A DNA stretch of 64,000 nucleotides, taken from Adiantum capillus-veneris. Lineage: Eukaryota; Streptophyta; Polypodiopsida; Polypodiales; Pteridaceae. The notes below the pieces were generated by a model. It was given only the letters and a program-made list of their open reading frames with translations. It made no database searches and was not told the origin of the DNA. Made by a program: the position numbers and the translations under genes. The DNA lies in the NCBI GenBank assembly GCA_014529385.2, contig CM043963.1, forward strand, positions 71,876,412 through 71,940,411, read 5' to 3'. The number at the start of each line of letters is the position of its first letter. Position 1 is the stretch's first letter. This document shows, piece by piece, positions 33,048-42,574 of this stretch.

Positions 33048-33860
33048 TTGTTTGCTTCCGCAATAGATCTAGCGGCCACCGGGTTCACCATCAGATCCGC
33101 CATTGGAAATGGCGGGGTGGGGACCTCACAGTTCTTGGATGAATTCTTTGTAGACACCCAAAAGGAAGTTGATAGATTGATCTTGAAATCAATTGATCAA
33201 ACAAGATGCACTATAGTTAGTGATGGATGGTCAAATGTCCAATGTAAGCTGCTAATTAATGTGATGTTATTTAGTCCTCGCGGGGAGTGCTTTAATAAAG
33301 TGGTTGATAGCTTGGGTGAGATAAAGTCAGGGAGCTATATAGCTGATATAACAATAGAGACAATTCATCAAGTTGGTGTCCTCAATGTAGTACATTGATC
33401 ATGGATAATGCCAAAAATTGTAGAGCAATTGGTCGTCTCTTTGAGGAGCAATCTCCTACCTTGCACACGTTTGGTTGCAATGCGCATAGCTTGAGTCCTG
33501 TGTTGCAAAATTGGTATAGAAAAGGCAACATTGATTGGTTCAAATTCATTATAGATAAAGCAAGGAAGGCGATGAAGTTTATTTTGAAGAGACAACGTGT
33601 GCTAGACATGTATCAAAAACGTATGTCCACAATATCATAGCTTTCATGTGAAACAAGATTTTGGACTAGCTTCTACAATGTGGAAATTATTTTGCAAAAC
33701 AAAAATGGTGTTTTGAAGACATTTGTCTGTGCTGCCTTCTTTGAGTGGAAAAGAAGAGCAACCAAAAAGAGTAAAAAGAAGGTGCACTCCTTGAAAGTTC
33801 TTATTGATGATAGACATTTTTGGTATGATTTTGGTGACACATGGCGATGAGGCATGTGAT
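33048..33860 (+). pseudogene. hAT-type transposase fragment (DUF659-like)
   Basis: 33048-33398 carries KEVDRLILKSIDQTRCTIVS then DGWSNVQCKLLINVMLFSPRG, the conserved segment with an Asp followed by G-W. After a frameshift at about 33395 it continues MDNAKNCRAIGRLFEEQSPT and LHTFGCNAHSLSPVLQNW, the DNA..NC...G...L and GCxAH motifs of hAT-family transposases with a DUF659 domain. Beyond the stop at 33638, CETRFWTSFYNVEIILQNK (about 33650-33710) and ADRKK-like basic sequence are still readable. The C-terminal dimerisation domain is not visible. hAT transposases excise and reinsert DNA transposons; this one is dead. Confidence 0.75.
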
Positions 33861-33879
33861 GATATCCTTGCGTCAGTTT

Positions 33880-34935
33880 GATCTTAAGTTGCCCAATATA
33901 GGGAAGGTGTACATGGGCTCGTATATGGCTCAAGAGAGCTTGACCCTCCTTCAGAGCCTGCAAATTGTTTGATAAAGCCCTTGAGAGCACCTTTTAATAA
34001 GGCTAAAAGGGATATCTTAAATAAGTATGTACATTCTGGATGGCAAAGCTTGGGGGCCCTCCAAGGATGTAGAGCATGCTCTGTGGAGTCCTTGATGTTG
34101 GTTTCTTGCTTCTCAATGACCACTCACAATGCCAATCCCCAATCAATGACACCCACATGAGGCACACCCTCCTTAGTGAAATTAGTCATGATGTTCCATG
34201 GGCGCAAGTCACAGTGTATAATTCCTTTGTTGTGTGCATGTGCCATGGTCTTCACCAGGGCATCCATAAAAGAAGGCACCCAACTAAGCACCATATGCTT
34301 GCACATCTCTAACTCTTGCTCTATGGGGGGGTGTCTAGGATCTTCCTTTTGAGCCACCAGTATGTTAGAAAATCTGCCTTTAGGTGGTGGAACACACTCT
34401 AATATGTCACCCAGATTTGTTCCATTAAAATGAGGAAAGATTAGGGACCATGTCTCTTGGTGTGTTTGTGATATGAACCTTGCAATGCCCCTGTGGAACA
34501 ACTGCACGCTTGCCTCTACAGAGAAGGATTGGGGATCTCTGTTGCATCTCCTTTGAAGTCCTCGACCACATACTATATTTTTTGTGGCAACCAAGTGACT
34601 CCTTCAATGGTGCACTTTGAAAGAACTTCATATCAGCCTTTGCCAAGATTTCTACCATTCTTGATAGCCTTGTGTGTGTGGCAAACACCGATGGCACACT
34701 TGGACATAAAGGGGGTGCGCAATAAATGCTCATTGTCTGCCCCAGCTTCTGTATCAGACCTTCTTACTACTGCATCTTGAGAGGAGGCTAGATGAAAAAA
34801 AGATGGATCTTTCTTTGTGGCTATGGACATCTTGCACATAAATATTGTGCATGCTCTTTTTGATTTTGACCTCTCTGCATGCCATACATTAGTCCAATGC
34901 TCTAGCTTGGCTGGATCTAAATGTCTCTTAAGCAT
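33880..34935 (-). pseudogene. Protein-kinase-like pseudogene
   Basis: Clearest in the frame 34594-34124: a hinge-like WSLIFPHFNGTNLGDILE, then MAHAHNKGIIHCDLRPWNIM, the catalytic loop (H-x-D-L-x-x-x-N with Asp and Asn present), and VGVIDWGLAL, where DWG stands for the metal-binding DFG. Downstream, ALHPWRAPKLCHPECTYLF looks like the APE segment (APKL). Upstream frames (34935-34633) show MLKRHLDPAKLEHWTNVW with no domain recognised. Several frameshifts and stops separate the parts, and the N-lobe lysine and glycine loop are not identifiable. Its 3' end is adjacent to the end of the + strand transposase fragment. Related genes or function unknown. Confidence 0.55.
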
Positions 34936-35322
34936 TGTGTCATATTTCCCATAATACTATCTATTAGCCTAAGGATAGACTTTGCATTGTAAGCTAAGAA
35001 GTGTATCCAAAATGTATCAATTATGGCATTAAGGAAATGCAAATACCACCATTGAACTAGCCTAAAAAAACAAGGCATCATTCAATGCCAATAGTAGAGC
35101 TGATGTCAAAAGAAACATTGAACTAACCTAAAAACGGGTTAATTTTATTTGAGAATTAATCAATTTGTGTTTTTTGGCTAAAGGTGATGCTTTTTTGAGT
35201 TTATATAAGTATGGAGCTCTCTCATATGTACACTCTCTGTGGTGGCGTTGAGGTAGGTGAAATAAGTACTGAGGGAAGGAGAGAGAAGAGAGATTAGACA
35301 GAGAGAGAAAAACATATTTGTG

Positions 35323-35324
<2 letters not shown>
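34936..35324. other. AT-rich intergenic stretch
   Basis: No gene or repeat recognised beyond GA-rich approaches to the microsatellite at 35325. Confidence 0.4.

Positions 35325-35407
<83 letters not shown>
35325..35407. repeat. Compound microsatellite (AT)n(AG)n
   Basis: About 20 AT units (35325-35364) directly followed by about 21 AG units (35365-35407). Confidence 0.97.
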
Positions 35408-35410
<3 letters not shown>

Positions 35411-35540
35411 CCAAAGTGGAAGCGGCAGTCGAGAGAGAAAATCATTTGCACAATAGTCAAAAGTTTCTTTGTGCAATGATAGGGGCATAATATCAAGCAT
35501 ATATTCTTGTACACTCCACTAAATCAGTTAGTGGTGGTCA

Positions 35541-35690
35541 CTCATGGCACTAGTAGATGCTTTTTGAGATTTGGGACTACTCATGGCACTAGCAAATGCT
35601 TTTTGAGAGCTGGGACCCCTCATGGAACTAACACATTCCTGTGAGACCCTACGCCACTCATGGAACTAGCGGATGCTTCCTGAGACCATG
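35541..35690 (+). repeat. Tandem repeat, four diverged copies of about 37 bp
   Basis: Units built on ACTCATGGCACTAGTAGATG, each followed by CTTTTTGAGA.TTGGG with variation, positions about 35541-35690. They end 10 bp before a TATA box. Confidence 0.8.
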
Positions 35691-35700
35691 CTACTTTAGC

Positions 35701-35711
35701 CTATATAAAGG
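35701..35711 (+). promoter_or_regulatory. TATA box
   Basis: CTATATAAAGG, a near-perfect plant TATA box, about 80 bp upstream of the ATG at 35790. The repeats at 35541-35690 would occupy the proximal promoter. Confidence 0.55.
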
Positions 35712-35789
35712 TAGGTAGCATATGCAACACAAGTGACTCTATTGTGCCAATCAAGAGAGATTTCTTTCTTTCCCCTCTTCTTATCACAA

Positions 35790-36122
35790 TGCCTATATGG
35801 TATGCAACTATTGGGAATGAGATCGTTGGAAAAATCCACAAAGAACTTCATAAACTTCCCCCCAATGCACTCCTTGATGAAAAGAAGATGTTCAGGCATA
35901 GGGAGCGTGACACAACAAATCCATCAGAATGTTCAACCGTGTAAACCATGCTCGCAACACTGGAGACTAGAAACTCAATCAAGGCTATGAGACAATGAAA
36001 AGTGTTCTAGCAGAGTGGGAGACATGGGGCTACATTGACAACACTCGGAGAGCCGTTTTGCAGGCTGAGATCAACCATCTGCTCATGTGCAAACGTACTA
36101 TCAATCTGGTGGATTATCTTTA
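35790..36122 (+). pseudogene. Small unknown reading frame behind a TATA box
   Basis: The ATG at 35790 starts MPIWYATIGNEIVGKIHKEL, then HKLPPNALLDEKKMFRHRER and a stop at 35942. In another frame the coding character continues as NQGYETMKSVLAEWETWGYI and RRAVLQAEINHLLMCKRTIN, ending at a stop near 36120. So this looks like one protein of about 110 residues broken by a frameshift and a stop, or a two-exon gene. Amphipathic, no domain recognised. Confidence 0.4.
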
Positions 36123-36416
36123 GCTCTAATGTGGTGCAAGATCTAGGTGATATTCTTTCTTAACTAATATATTTAAATAATTATGCACTAGCAATCAATA
36201 AATTATATTTTCAAGTTTGATGCCTACGCCTAATGTTGTAAACAACTTATTTTAATTATATGATGCACTAAACAAAGCTTATATATTTTTGTGGATGTAT
36301 TAATTTAAATCTCTTGCTTCATGTTTCAATATGTATCTTGAAAGAATAAGGGGTAGGAATTGCACATAAACTAGTACTTAAAACAATTGCTTGAGTTGAA
36401 GAACTACTTATGTGCA

Positions 36417-36420
<4 letters not shown>
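36123..36420. other. AT-rich intergenic stretch
   Basis: Nothing recognised. Confidence 0.4.

Positions 36421-36490
<70 letters not shown>
36421..36490. repeat. (CA)n microsatellite
   Basis: A pure run of 35 CA units. Confidence 0.98.
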
Positions 36491-36491
<1 letters not shown>

Positions 36492-36929
36492 TCTTAGACC
36501 AACATTGCAAAGATTTTCTTTTCTTGCAGCACACTAATTAGAGCCAAAAATCATATATACGTTTTAAAGCAAATAAGACCACAAATCATGCCATCAGAGT
36601 CAAATACATTTGTGGCGCATGCCATCAGAGTGAAATAAGTCCAAAGAATATGCATGCAATATAATAAAAAATCATGCCATATATAGATGATACCTTTTGC
36701 CCAAGCTTGAGCTTTTTGAATCAACGTAAGTTTGAGGATGCAAATACATTCACTAATCTACCACATGATATGACCAAAATTAGAGTACAAAAAAGACATA
36801 GATTCCATAAATGCAACGGTCACTCTAAAAGGTAAGTAATTTGCTCCCAAATGTTTGAACAACTTGCAAGTTGCTTTTGTGTTTTGCTTAAAATCTGAAA
36901 TCATACGTTGCATAAACAAAGTTTTTCTA

Positions 36930-36930
<1 letters not shown>
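36491..36930. other. AT-rich intergenic stretch
   Basis: Nothing recognised. Confidence 0.4.
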
Positions 36931-36931
<1 letters not shown>

Positions 36932-37019
<88 letters not shown>

Positions 37020-37034
37020 GGGGGGGGGGGGGGG
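36932..37034. repeat. Compound microsatellite (TA)n(GA)n ending in a 26-base G run
   Basis: TA units 36932-36981, GA units 36982-37008, then uninterrupted G from 37009 to 37034. A G run this long can form a quadruplex and is also error-prone in sequencing, so its length is uncertain. It sits exactly where the truncated chromovirus LTR begins. Confidence 0.95.
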
Positions 37035-37774
37035 ATGGGAGGGGATCCAAGCAAGAGAGGGGGTATACTATCCCACACAAGCACACACATAAATTCTCTC
37101 ATTGTATGGAGTGCAAAGTGCAAGAGCTCCATCTCCTTCTCCAAGCTTGTTGAGAAGTTGAGAGCTACACCGACACTCTTGGCTATGGAATGCAAACCCA
37201 ACGAAGAGCCATGCTTCAACGCTTAAGTTTTCCATCTTCTTCATCTTCATTACTATGCTATCATGCTATGCTAAGCAAGAAGAGTGATGATAAGTGAGGA
37301 ACTATTTCTTTCTCCTATGCATGATTCTTCTTCCTCTTCCCTACCCTCATTCCCTGCTAGCTCTCTCCACCTTCAAAGGTGTTTGAGGCCTTGGGAGACT
37401 GAGGCTTGGGATAGTTAATGCTTTTTATAAAGTTTATGTTATGGTCCTGATGCATGAATCTTTCCATTTTCATAGAATCACCAAGGTCACAAGAAACACA
37501 AAGATTGTATTGTACCAAGTCTCTCTTAATACAAACGCCTTTTGGAGGGGGGACTGCCGTCTCTAAGTAAATCTGGTCCTCAAATATTGTCATGTTCTCT
37601 AATACTCTCTCTCTTGCAAAAGTATTGTTCATGCCAAGTTAATAAAGTACTATGTTTATGATGCTACCATCAATTAAGTTCACCCTATATGTTCTCAAAG
37701 TGATCTCACAAAAATGCTCACTTTAATCCTCTTAATTTTTCTATTCTCAAAGTTCATAGGCCATCTTAATTACA
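37035..37774 (+). repeat. Chromovirus LTR, copy 4, 5'-truncated (about 740 bp)
   Basis: Matches the last half of the LTRs at 1327-3116 and 13505-15040 (CTCCAAGCTTGTTGAGAAG, TTTTGGAGGGGGGACTGCCG, CTCAAAGTTCATAGGCCAT) and ends TTAATTACA before a primer site. The first half is replaced by the microsatellite and G run. Confidence 0.85.
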
Positions 37775-37775
37775 T

Positions 37776-37787
37776 TGGTATTAGAGC
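37776..37787 (+). promoter_or_regulatory. Primer binding site, tRNA-Met type (one mismatch)
   Basis: TGGTATTAGAGC, differing from the canonical TGGTATCAGAGC by C to T. The following GTTTCTCTTTTCTTGCTTAA matches the leader at 15060. Confidence 0.85.
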
Positions 37788-38188
37788 GTGTGGTTTCTCT
37801 TTTCTTGCTTAAGAAGAGAGGTCCTTAAGTAGCCTATTAATGGTTGATTTTGTTAATTATATTAGGGTAAGTGGGACTGAGATCTATTTTTGGTTTTGGT
37901 GAGCCCACTATATAGAATATGGTGCACACCTTGGGAGCTTTTGTCTTAATAATGGGGTCTTTTTAGACTTACCTAAGGCTTTACCATTATTGAACCACAA
38001 GAAGTCCAAAAGGAGCTATACCTCGGTAATTTTTCATGTTAGAACCACCCCACTACTCTTTATAATTAACCAATTCAAGCCGTGGGTGTAGATACTTAAG
38101 TGCATATTTTCAAAAAACTAAGAGGACTAACAATGAAGGTTTTAAAATGCCAAAGGATACACTAAGTAAACACATAAGTATAATTAGC
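37788..38188 (+). other. Untranslated leader of chromovirus copy 4
   Basis: Homologous to 15054-15446. No coding sequence. Confidence 0.65.
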
Positions 38189-39420
38189 ATGGTTGACAAT
38201 AACCAAGAGAGTAGAATGAACATTGATAACTTTGATTTTGCACATGAAGGTGCTAATGATGATGCCCCCATGTTTATCAATTATCTTGTTACTAGGTTCC
38301 ATCAAGCTATGGGCAATCCTACTTTGCTTATGGGATTTCCCTTCCTCTCCAAGAGGAGAGAGAGTTTAGGAGGCCTCTTGATGAGACTTCCAAAAGAAGA
38401 CTCTCTCCCATAAGAGAGGAGAAATCCAAAGAACGAGAAATAAGTTCCTCTAAAGTGAATCCCTAAGTTCCTCTAAACATGTGGCTCCATGAAGACGACG
38501 GTCTAGACTATTGCCAACTCCTCTCAAGAGGAAATGGTTAGCCCATAGCCCTTCTCCTCATCACTCAGAAAGGGAAGAGAGGAAACAAAGGAAGAAAAAG
38601 GCAAGAAAGAGGTCACCCTCTTCTCTTTCTTCTTCTCCTTCCTTCTCTTCTGACGAAAACTACTATTCTCCTAGAGAATACAAAAGGAGAGGACATCACA
38701 AATCATACCCTGCATGGCGAAGGTCCCAAAAGCTCAAGAAATTCAAAGAGGGAGGAAAAAGTATCTCTTTTATTACCTATGATGGCACCTTTGGTGCCAC
38801 CAAAAAAGTATTGGCCTTCATCCAACAATTTGATGTGGCCTTTGGAGATGGGGGCTTCACGGAGTCCTCCAATCTATGCCATGTAGCTATGCACTTCTAA
38901 AAGTCTACTCATCAATGGTGGGCTAGCTTTTGTGGCAATAGCAAGGCCCCAAAGACATGGAAAACTCTATGATTTTCCATAATACAATAATTTCTTGCAA
39001 GCGATGCCAAGGACAAAGTGCTCACCGAATGGTGAAGTTTGAAGCTACTCTTCAATGAGTCTATCCACAAATATGTAGACAAGTTTTGGGATTTACATCT
39101 CAAAGCTATAGTCTTTCAAAAGATAGACTTCTTCAAAAGAAACAATTTTGTGCAATATTACATAAAGAAATGGCCGAGTATGTCAACTCACAACGCCCTA
39201 GCACTATCACCGAAGTCATCCACCACACTATTGTTGTTTCAAGGATCAATTTCCAACAAGGGGTGACAAGAAATTTCAAGCCCATGGAAAGAAAGGATCA
39301 AAATGAAGCTAAAGGGAAGAGCAATGCTCAAAACTCTTCCTAAGGCAACACCAACACCAACAACAACAAGGCCAAGGAGAAAGGAGCTTACAAAGGTAAA
39401 AATAAGCTCTCTCCCAAATA
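38189..39420 (+). pseudogene. Gag of chromovirus copy 4
   Basis: The ATG at 38189 begins MVDNNQESRMNIDNFDFAHE. The same layout as copy 3 follows: MFINYLVTRFHQAMGNPT, a basic Ser-rich block (RKKKARKRSPSSLSSSPSFS, 38590-38655), and the gag core SISFITYDGTFGATKKVLAF (about 38762-38820). IHKYVDKFWDLHLKAIVF follows at about 39063-39115 after several stops. The zinc knuckle region (near 39440) is no longer readable. Confidence 0.85.
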
Positions 39421-40144
39421 ATTAGAGGCCTTTCATAAAGAATATAAATTCTTTGAAGTGTGGGGAGAAAGGACATGGTTATCGTTAAGTTGGCCAAAAG
39501 ATATGGACGCAATGACACTCCTAGAGCTTCCATGGTTGAAGCTCCAAAAGAGGATACTCATTGCAAAGGCTCATACATCTCCTATGCTTGGGGAAAAGTA
39601 AGGGAGCATGATGCCCTTATTCTCTTTGACCTAGGCTCTACTCACAACTTTATATTTATGGAGTTGCCCACTAAGTTTGGCATTCAAGCTTTTGAGATGG
39701 AAGATACTATAACTGCCAATGTAGCTTTCAAGGGATAGAAATTGGGAAGAGGCTTCATGTTCAAAGCTACATCAACAAAGAAGACCTTTTCATCTCTCCT
39801 CTCCAACATGAGGAGGTTATCCTAGGGGCACCATGGTTCAGCCGTATGGCTCCCAACATATAGTTTCTTGAAAGGAGAATCTATTTCACCTACAAGGAGA
39901 AGAGCATCTACATAGATTCTAATGAGTCGGGGAACATCATATCCCTGGTAAATATGTTGGATGTTAATAAGTCAATGAAAAGCTCTATTTTTGCGTATAT
40001 GATTTTTGTTAGAGAATCTTTAAATGATTCTAATGTTTTCACAAGTAGCAATAAAGGGAATAAAGAGGAATTAGAGTTGTCTATTTTCTTAAATGGATTC
40101 CAAGATTTTTTCCTTGATGACATCCCTAGTGAGCCACCTCCCAT
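39421..40144 (+). pseudogene. Protease of chromovirus copy 4
   Basis: 39460-39738 carries ALILFDLGSTHNFIFMELPT, the active-site loop with DLGS as in copy 3, confirming that this substitution is inherited in the family. The ILGAPWF-like motif (VILGAPWFSRMAPN, about 39815-39860) follows in another frame. 39954-40140 is the linker to RT (LELSIFLNGFQDFFLDDIPS). Confidence 0.8.
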
Positions 40145-40437
40145 GCAAGGGGATGATGACCATGCAATAGAGCTTTTACTAGGAAGCTCACCACCTAATA
40201 AACCTCCTTATTGAGTTCTACAAGCTCAACAAGAGGAGATCATGAGGCAAGTGAATGAATTGGTGGAAAAAGGTATGGTAAGGCCTAATTCCTCTCCATT
40301 CTGTTCACCAATATTTTTAGCACAAAAGAAAGATGGCACATATCACATGTGTGTCGACTGTAGATCACTAAATAGGATCACTATAAAAAAATATTTCACG
40401 TGCCATGGCTAGAAGATCTATTTGATAAGTTACAAGT
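40145..40437 (+). pseudogene. RT N-terminal part of chromovirus copy 4, truncated
   Basis: AIELLLGSSPPNKPPY, QAQQEEIMRQVNELVEKGMV, SPIFLAQKKDGTYHMCVD and RSLNRITIKKYFTCHG then EDLFDKLQ: fingers and start of the palm. Homology ends at about 40437, before the catalytic residues. The copy has no RNase H, integrase or 3' LTR. Confidence 0.85.
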
Positions 40438-40670
40438 TCTGGCCTGACAAATGCTTCAGCCGCATTCAAACTCATGATGGACAAAAATCTTCAGGCCACT
40501 CAAATTCTCTTGAGGAGTACAAGTGAAATCTCCAGGGAATCTTTCGAGTCTTACCGTGTGGCGAACGAGATTTTTCGAGTGAAGGAAAATCCGAGAAAAT
40601 GAATAAAGAAACCAAATGGGCTTTGTTAAGAAAGATAAATGAAGATCCTACTTTAATAATAGCAGGATCT
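40438..40670 (+). other. Coding-looking fragment of unknown origin
   Basis: One frame reads SGLTNASAAFKLMMDKNL, QILLRSTSEISRESFESYRV and ANEIFRVKENPRK, then a stop. After a one-base shift it continues MNKETKWALLRKINEDPTLI followed by IAGS. The composition and continuity look like an old exon, but I recognise no family. GLTNASAAF superficially resembles an RT motif; the rest does not. Confidence 0.3.
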
Positions 40671-41402
40671 TGAATCCCTAAGTAATCGTAGCAATATAAT
40701 TGTTCAAAATTAGACTCTAGATTCTTTTACGCAATTGATACTTGATGTCGAGCAATGAGAAACCCAAGCTAGTAGCAAAGCTTTTAAAAACCATGCAATG
40801 ATCCACAACTACATTCAACACCATAATTTTTATTTTAACTTTAATTTTTAAGGAGCAATCTAATGCAAGTCAACAATGCTCATACATCTACAAAGTTTCT
40901 AAACTATACTAAGAGAGAATTGCAATATCTTATACGGAAAAAAGAAAGATTTCTTTAGAGTTGTAAGATAACAAGTGGAATATTTAGTGGAATATAGAGA
41001 ACATCATGTCGTGCCTCTGCACTCTAATACCAACAAGAAATGCTATGGTTCTATCTCGTGACTATGAAGAGTCACACTAGTCATCAATAAAGACATTGCA
41101 TCTCTGACACTTCTTGTGGGTGTCAAAATCGTATCGTATATCAATAGCCATGGTTTTTGCAATCCCCTCAGCATAAACTAGCAACACACTTCTATACAAA
41201 GAGAAAAAGATAAGTCTCACAATCCACATGCAAGCAATACAAAATCTACATCATAAAAGCACAAGAAATCTCAAATTGTTGTTTGAATCATTATCCATAG
41301 TTTTCAAATACTAAACAATGATACAAAAAAGTGACAAAATAGCATAAAAGTATGATGGAAACATAAAATAGGTGGGGGAAATGAAGTGTAAGGTGGACTC
41401 TC
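40671..41402. other. AT-rich intergenic stretch
   Basis: No gene or repeat recognised. It lies downstream of the - strand gene ending at 41403 and would hold its 3' untranslated region. Confidence 0.4.
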
Positions 41403-41831
41403 ACTAGTCATCAAAGGGGTTGACACATGAAGGCATGTCACCCACATCATCAACATCAAGAGAGGTGGAGGATCCCTGTCTGCTTTGCTTTTTAGGGCAA
41501 AATAATGGTTGCACATAATTTGAAATCAAAGTGTCATCAATGTTGACTGCTGCACACACCTGCCCTGTGCCTAAACATGCTGCCAATACGGGCGTTGTAC
41601 CACATCCCAAATCCAAACAAAGACCTCCAGGCCTACAAAGAAGCTCCACAAAACATGCAATAAAAGAGTGACTTCGTTGCAAGCCACCATGCCATGGCTC
41701 TCCTGATGATTATCTGGCTAGAGAAGACTCTAGAAGATGGTGCATCATGTAAGAATCCAAAGGCTACATGCCAAGCCAATTGAATAGTGGGGTGCTCTCA
41801 ACCACAAAGCAAGGTGGTTGCATGCCAACCC
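41403..41831 (-). pseudogene. Methyltransferase motif I exon (C-terminal)
   Basis: Reads QPPCFVVESTPLFNWLGM, stop, PLDSYMMHHLLESSLAR, stop, SSGEPWHGGLQRSHSFIACF, then VELLCRPGGLCLDLGCGTTP and VLAACLGTGQVCAAVNIDD. LDLGCGTTP resembles the AdoMet-binding loop (motif I, xDxFxGxGTT), followed by the expected helix and a strand ending in Asp. A Ser/Asp-rich tail ends at the TAG (41405-41403). Coming after the DLPF exon, it gives the permuted beta-class order. Confidence 0.55.
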
Positions 41832-42160
41832 CTTGCACCATAAGTAAGAGAGACCAATGACACTACACCACCACATAGACAATTAGAGGGCAATCACAAT
41901 AATAATAACACACCAAAATGAGAAACAAACAAGTTAATATGTAGAAGAGCATTACCTCAATCCGACCACCAAAGCTATTACCATAACCATAAGCTCCATG
42001 ATGGAGGACCACAATGCGACGATGAATAGACATCTCTGGTGCACAACAAAATCTCTCAACCCAGCCAATGGTATCTCCTGCAAGAGTTTCAAAAGTCACA
42101 ATAGAAAACACACAACAAAAATTGACAAGTATTGTATAAAATTATGATTGAAGCAAAAAC

Positions 42161-42574
42161 CTGCCATAGAGACCATGATCAACAACCACCCTGAGTCTGA
42201 AAAACTCGAAAATGCAAGTTGCATGCCTGCACGAACATGATCCTTGCCACAAATATCACAAAGGGGTACAACAGGGGAGGCTAATGGGGAACCACCAAAG
42301 GGAAGATCCAAAAAAGTAAAATCAGTAGCCCATGCAACTCTTCTCCCACCACGCACGCACAAGGTCCCATCGAGGCGTGCACATCCCATGTGCTCATGAA
42401 CACGAATCCATGCCGGATGTCGAACACCGGTCCTAAAATCAACAACAATGGCTATGTAGTCCCCAGAAATGGCCATGCATCGTGAGTCAGGCAATGAGGA
42501 CAGAGAAGACAAGGGAATATCAACAATGTAGACAAAAGAAATGGTCTTCTTTGCAACAATCTCCCCAAGAGGTA
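42161..42574 (-). pseudogene. Methyltransferase motif IV exon
   Basis: Open throughout its 414 bp, between a TCGCAG acceptor and a GCAG|GTTTTT donor. It reads VPLGEIVAKKTISFVYIVDI, GDYIAIVVDFRTGVRHPAW, then VAWATDFTFLDLPFGGSPL, ICGKDHVRAGMQLAF and DSGWLLIMVSMA. The strand-turn-D-L-P-F pattern is what motif IV (D/N/S-P-P-Y/F) looks like, with Leu for the first Pro. The following helix (DHVRAGMQLAF) and the GW-hydrophobic strand are in the expected places. DLPF rather than DPPY may mean loss of activity or a divergent family. Confidence 0.5.

Noticed and set aside
36758-37219. 153-residue - strand ORF
   Set aside because: Built from the (TA)n(GA)n(G)n repeat and LTR sequence; Tyr-Ile, Ser-Leu and Pro runs reflect the repeat.
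40438-40490. RT continuation (GLTNASAAF resembling FGLTNAPA)
   Set aside because: The following residues do not fit any RT, and the frame continues as an unrelated coding-like stretch.
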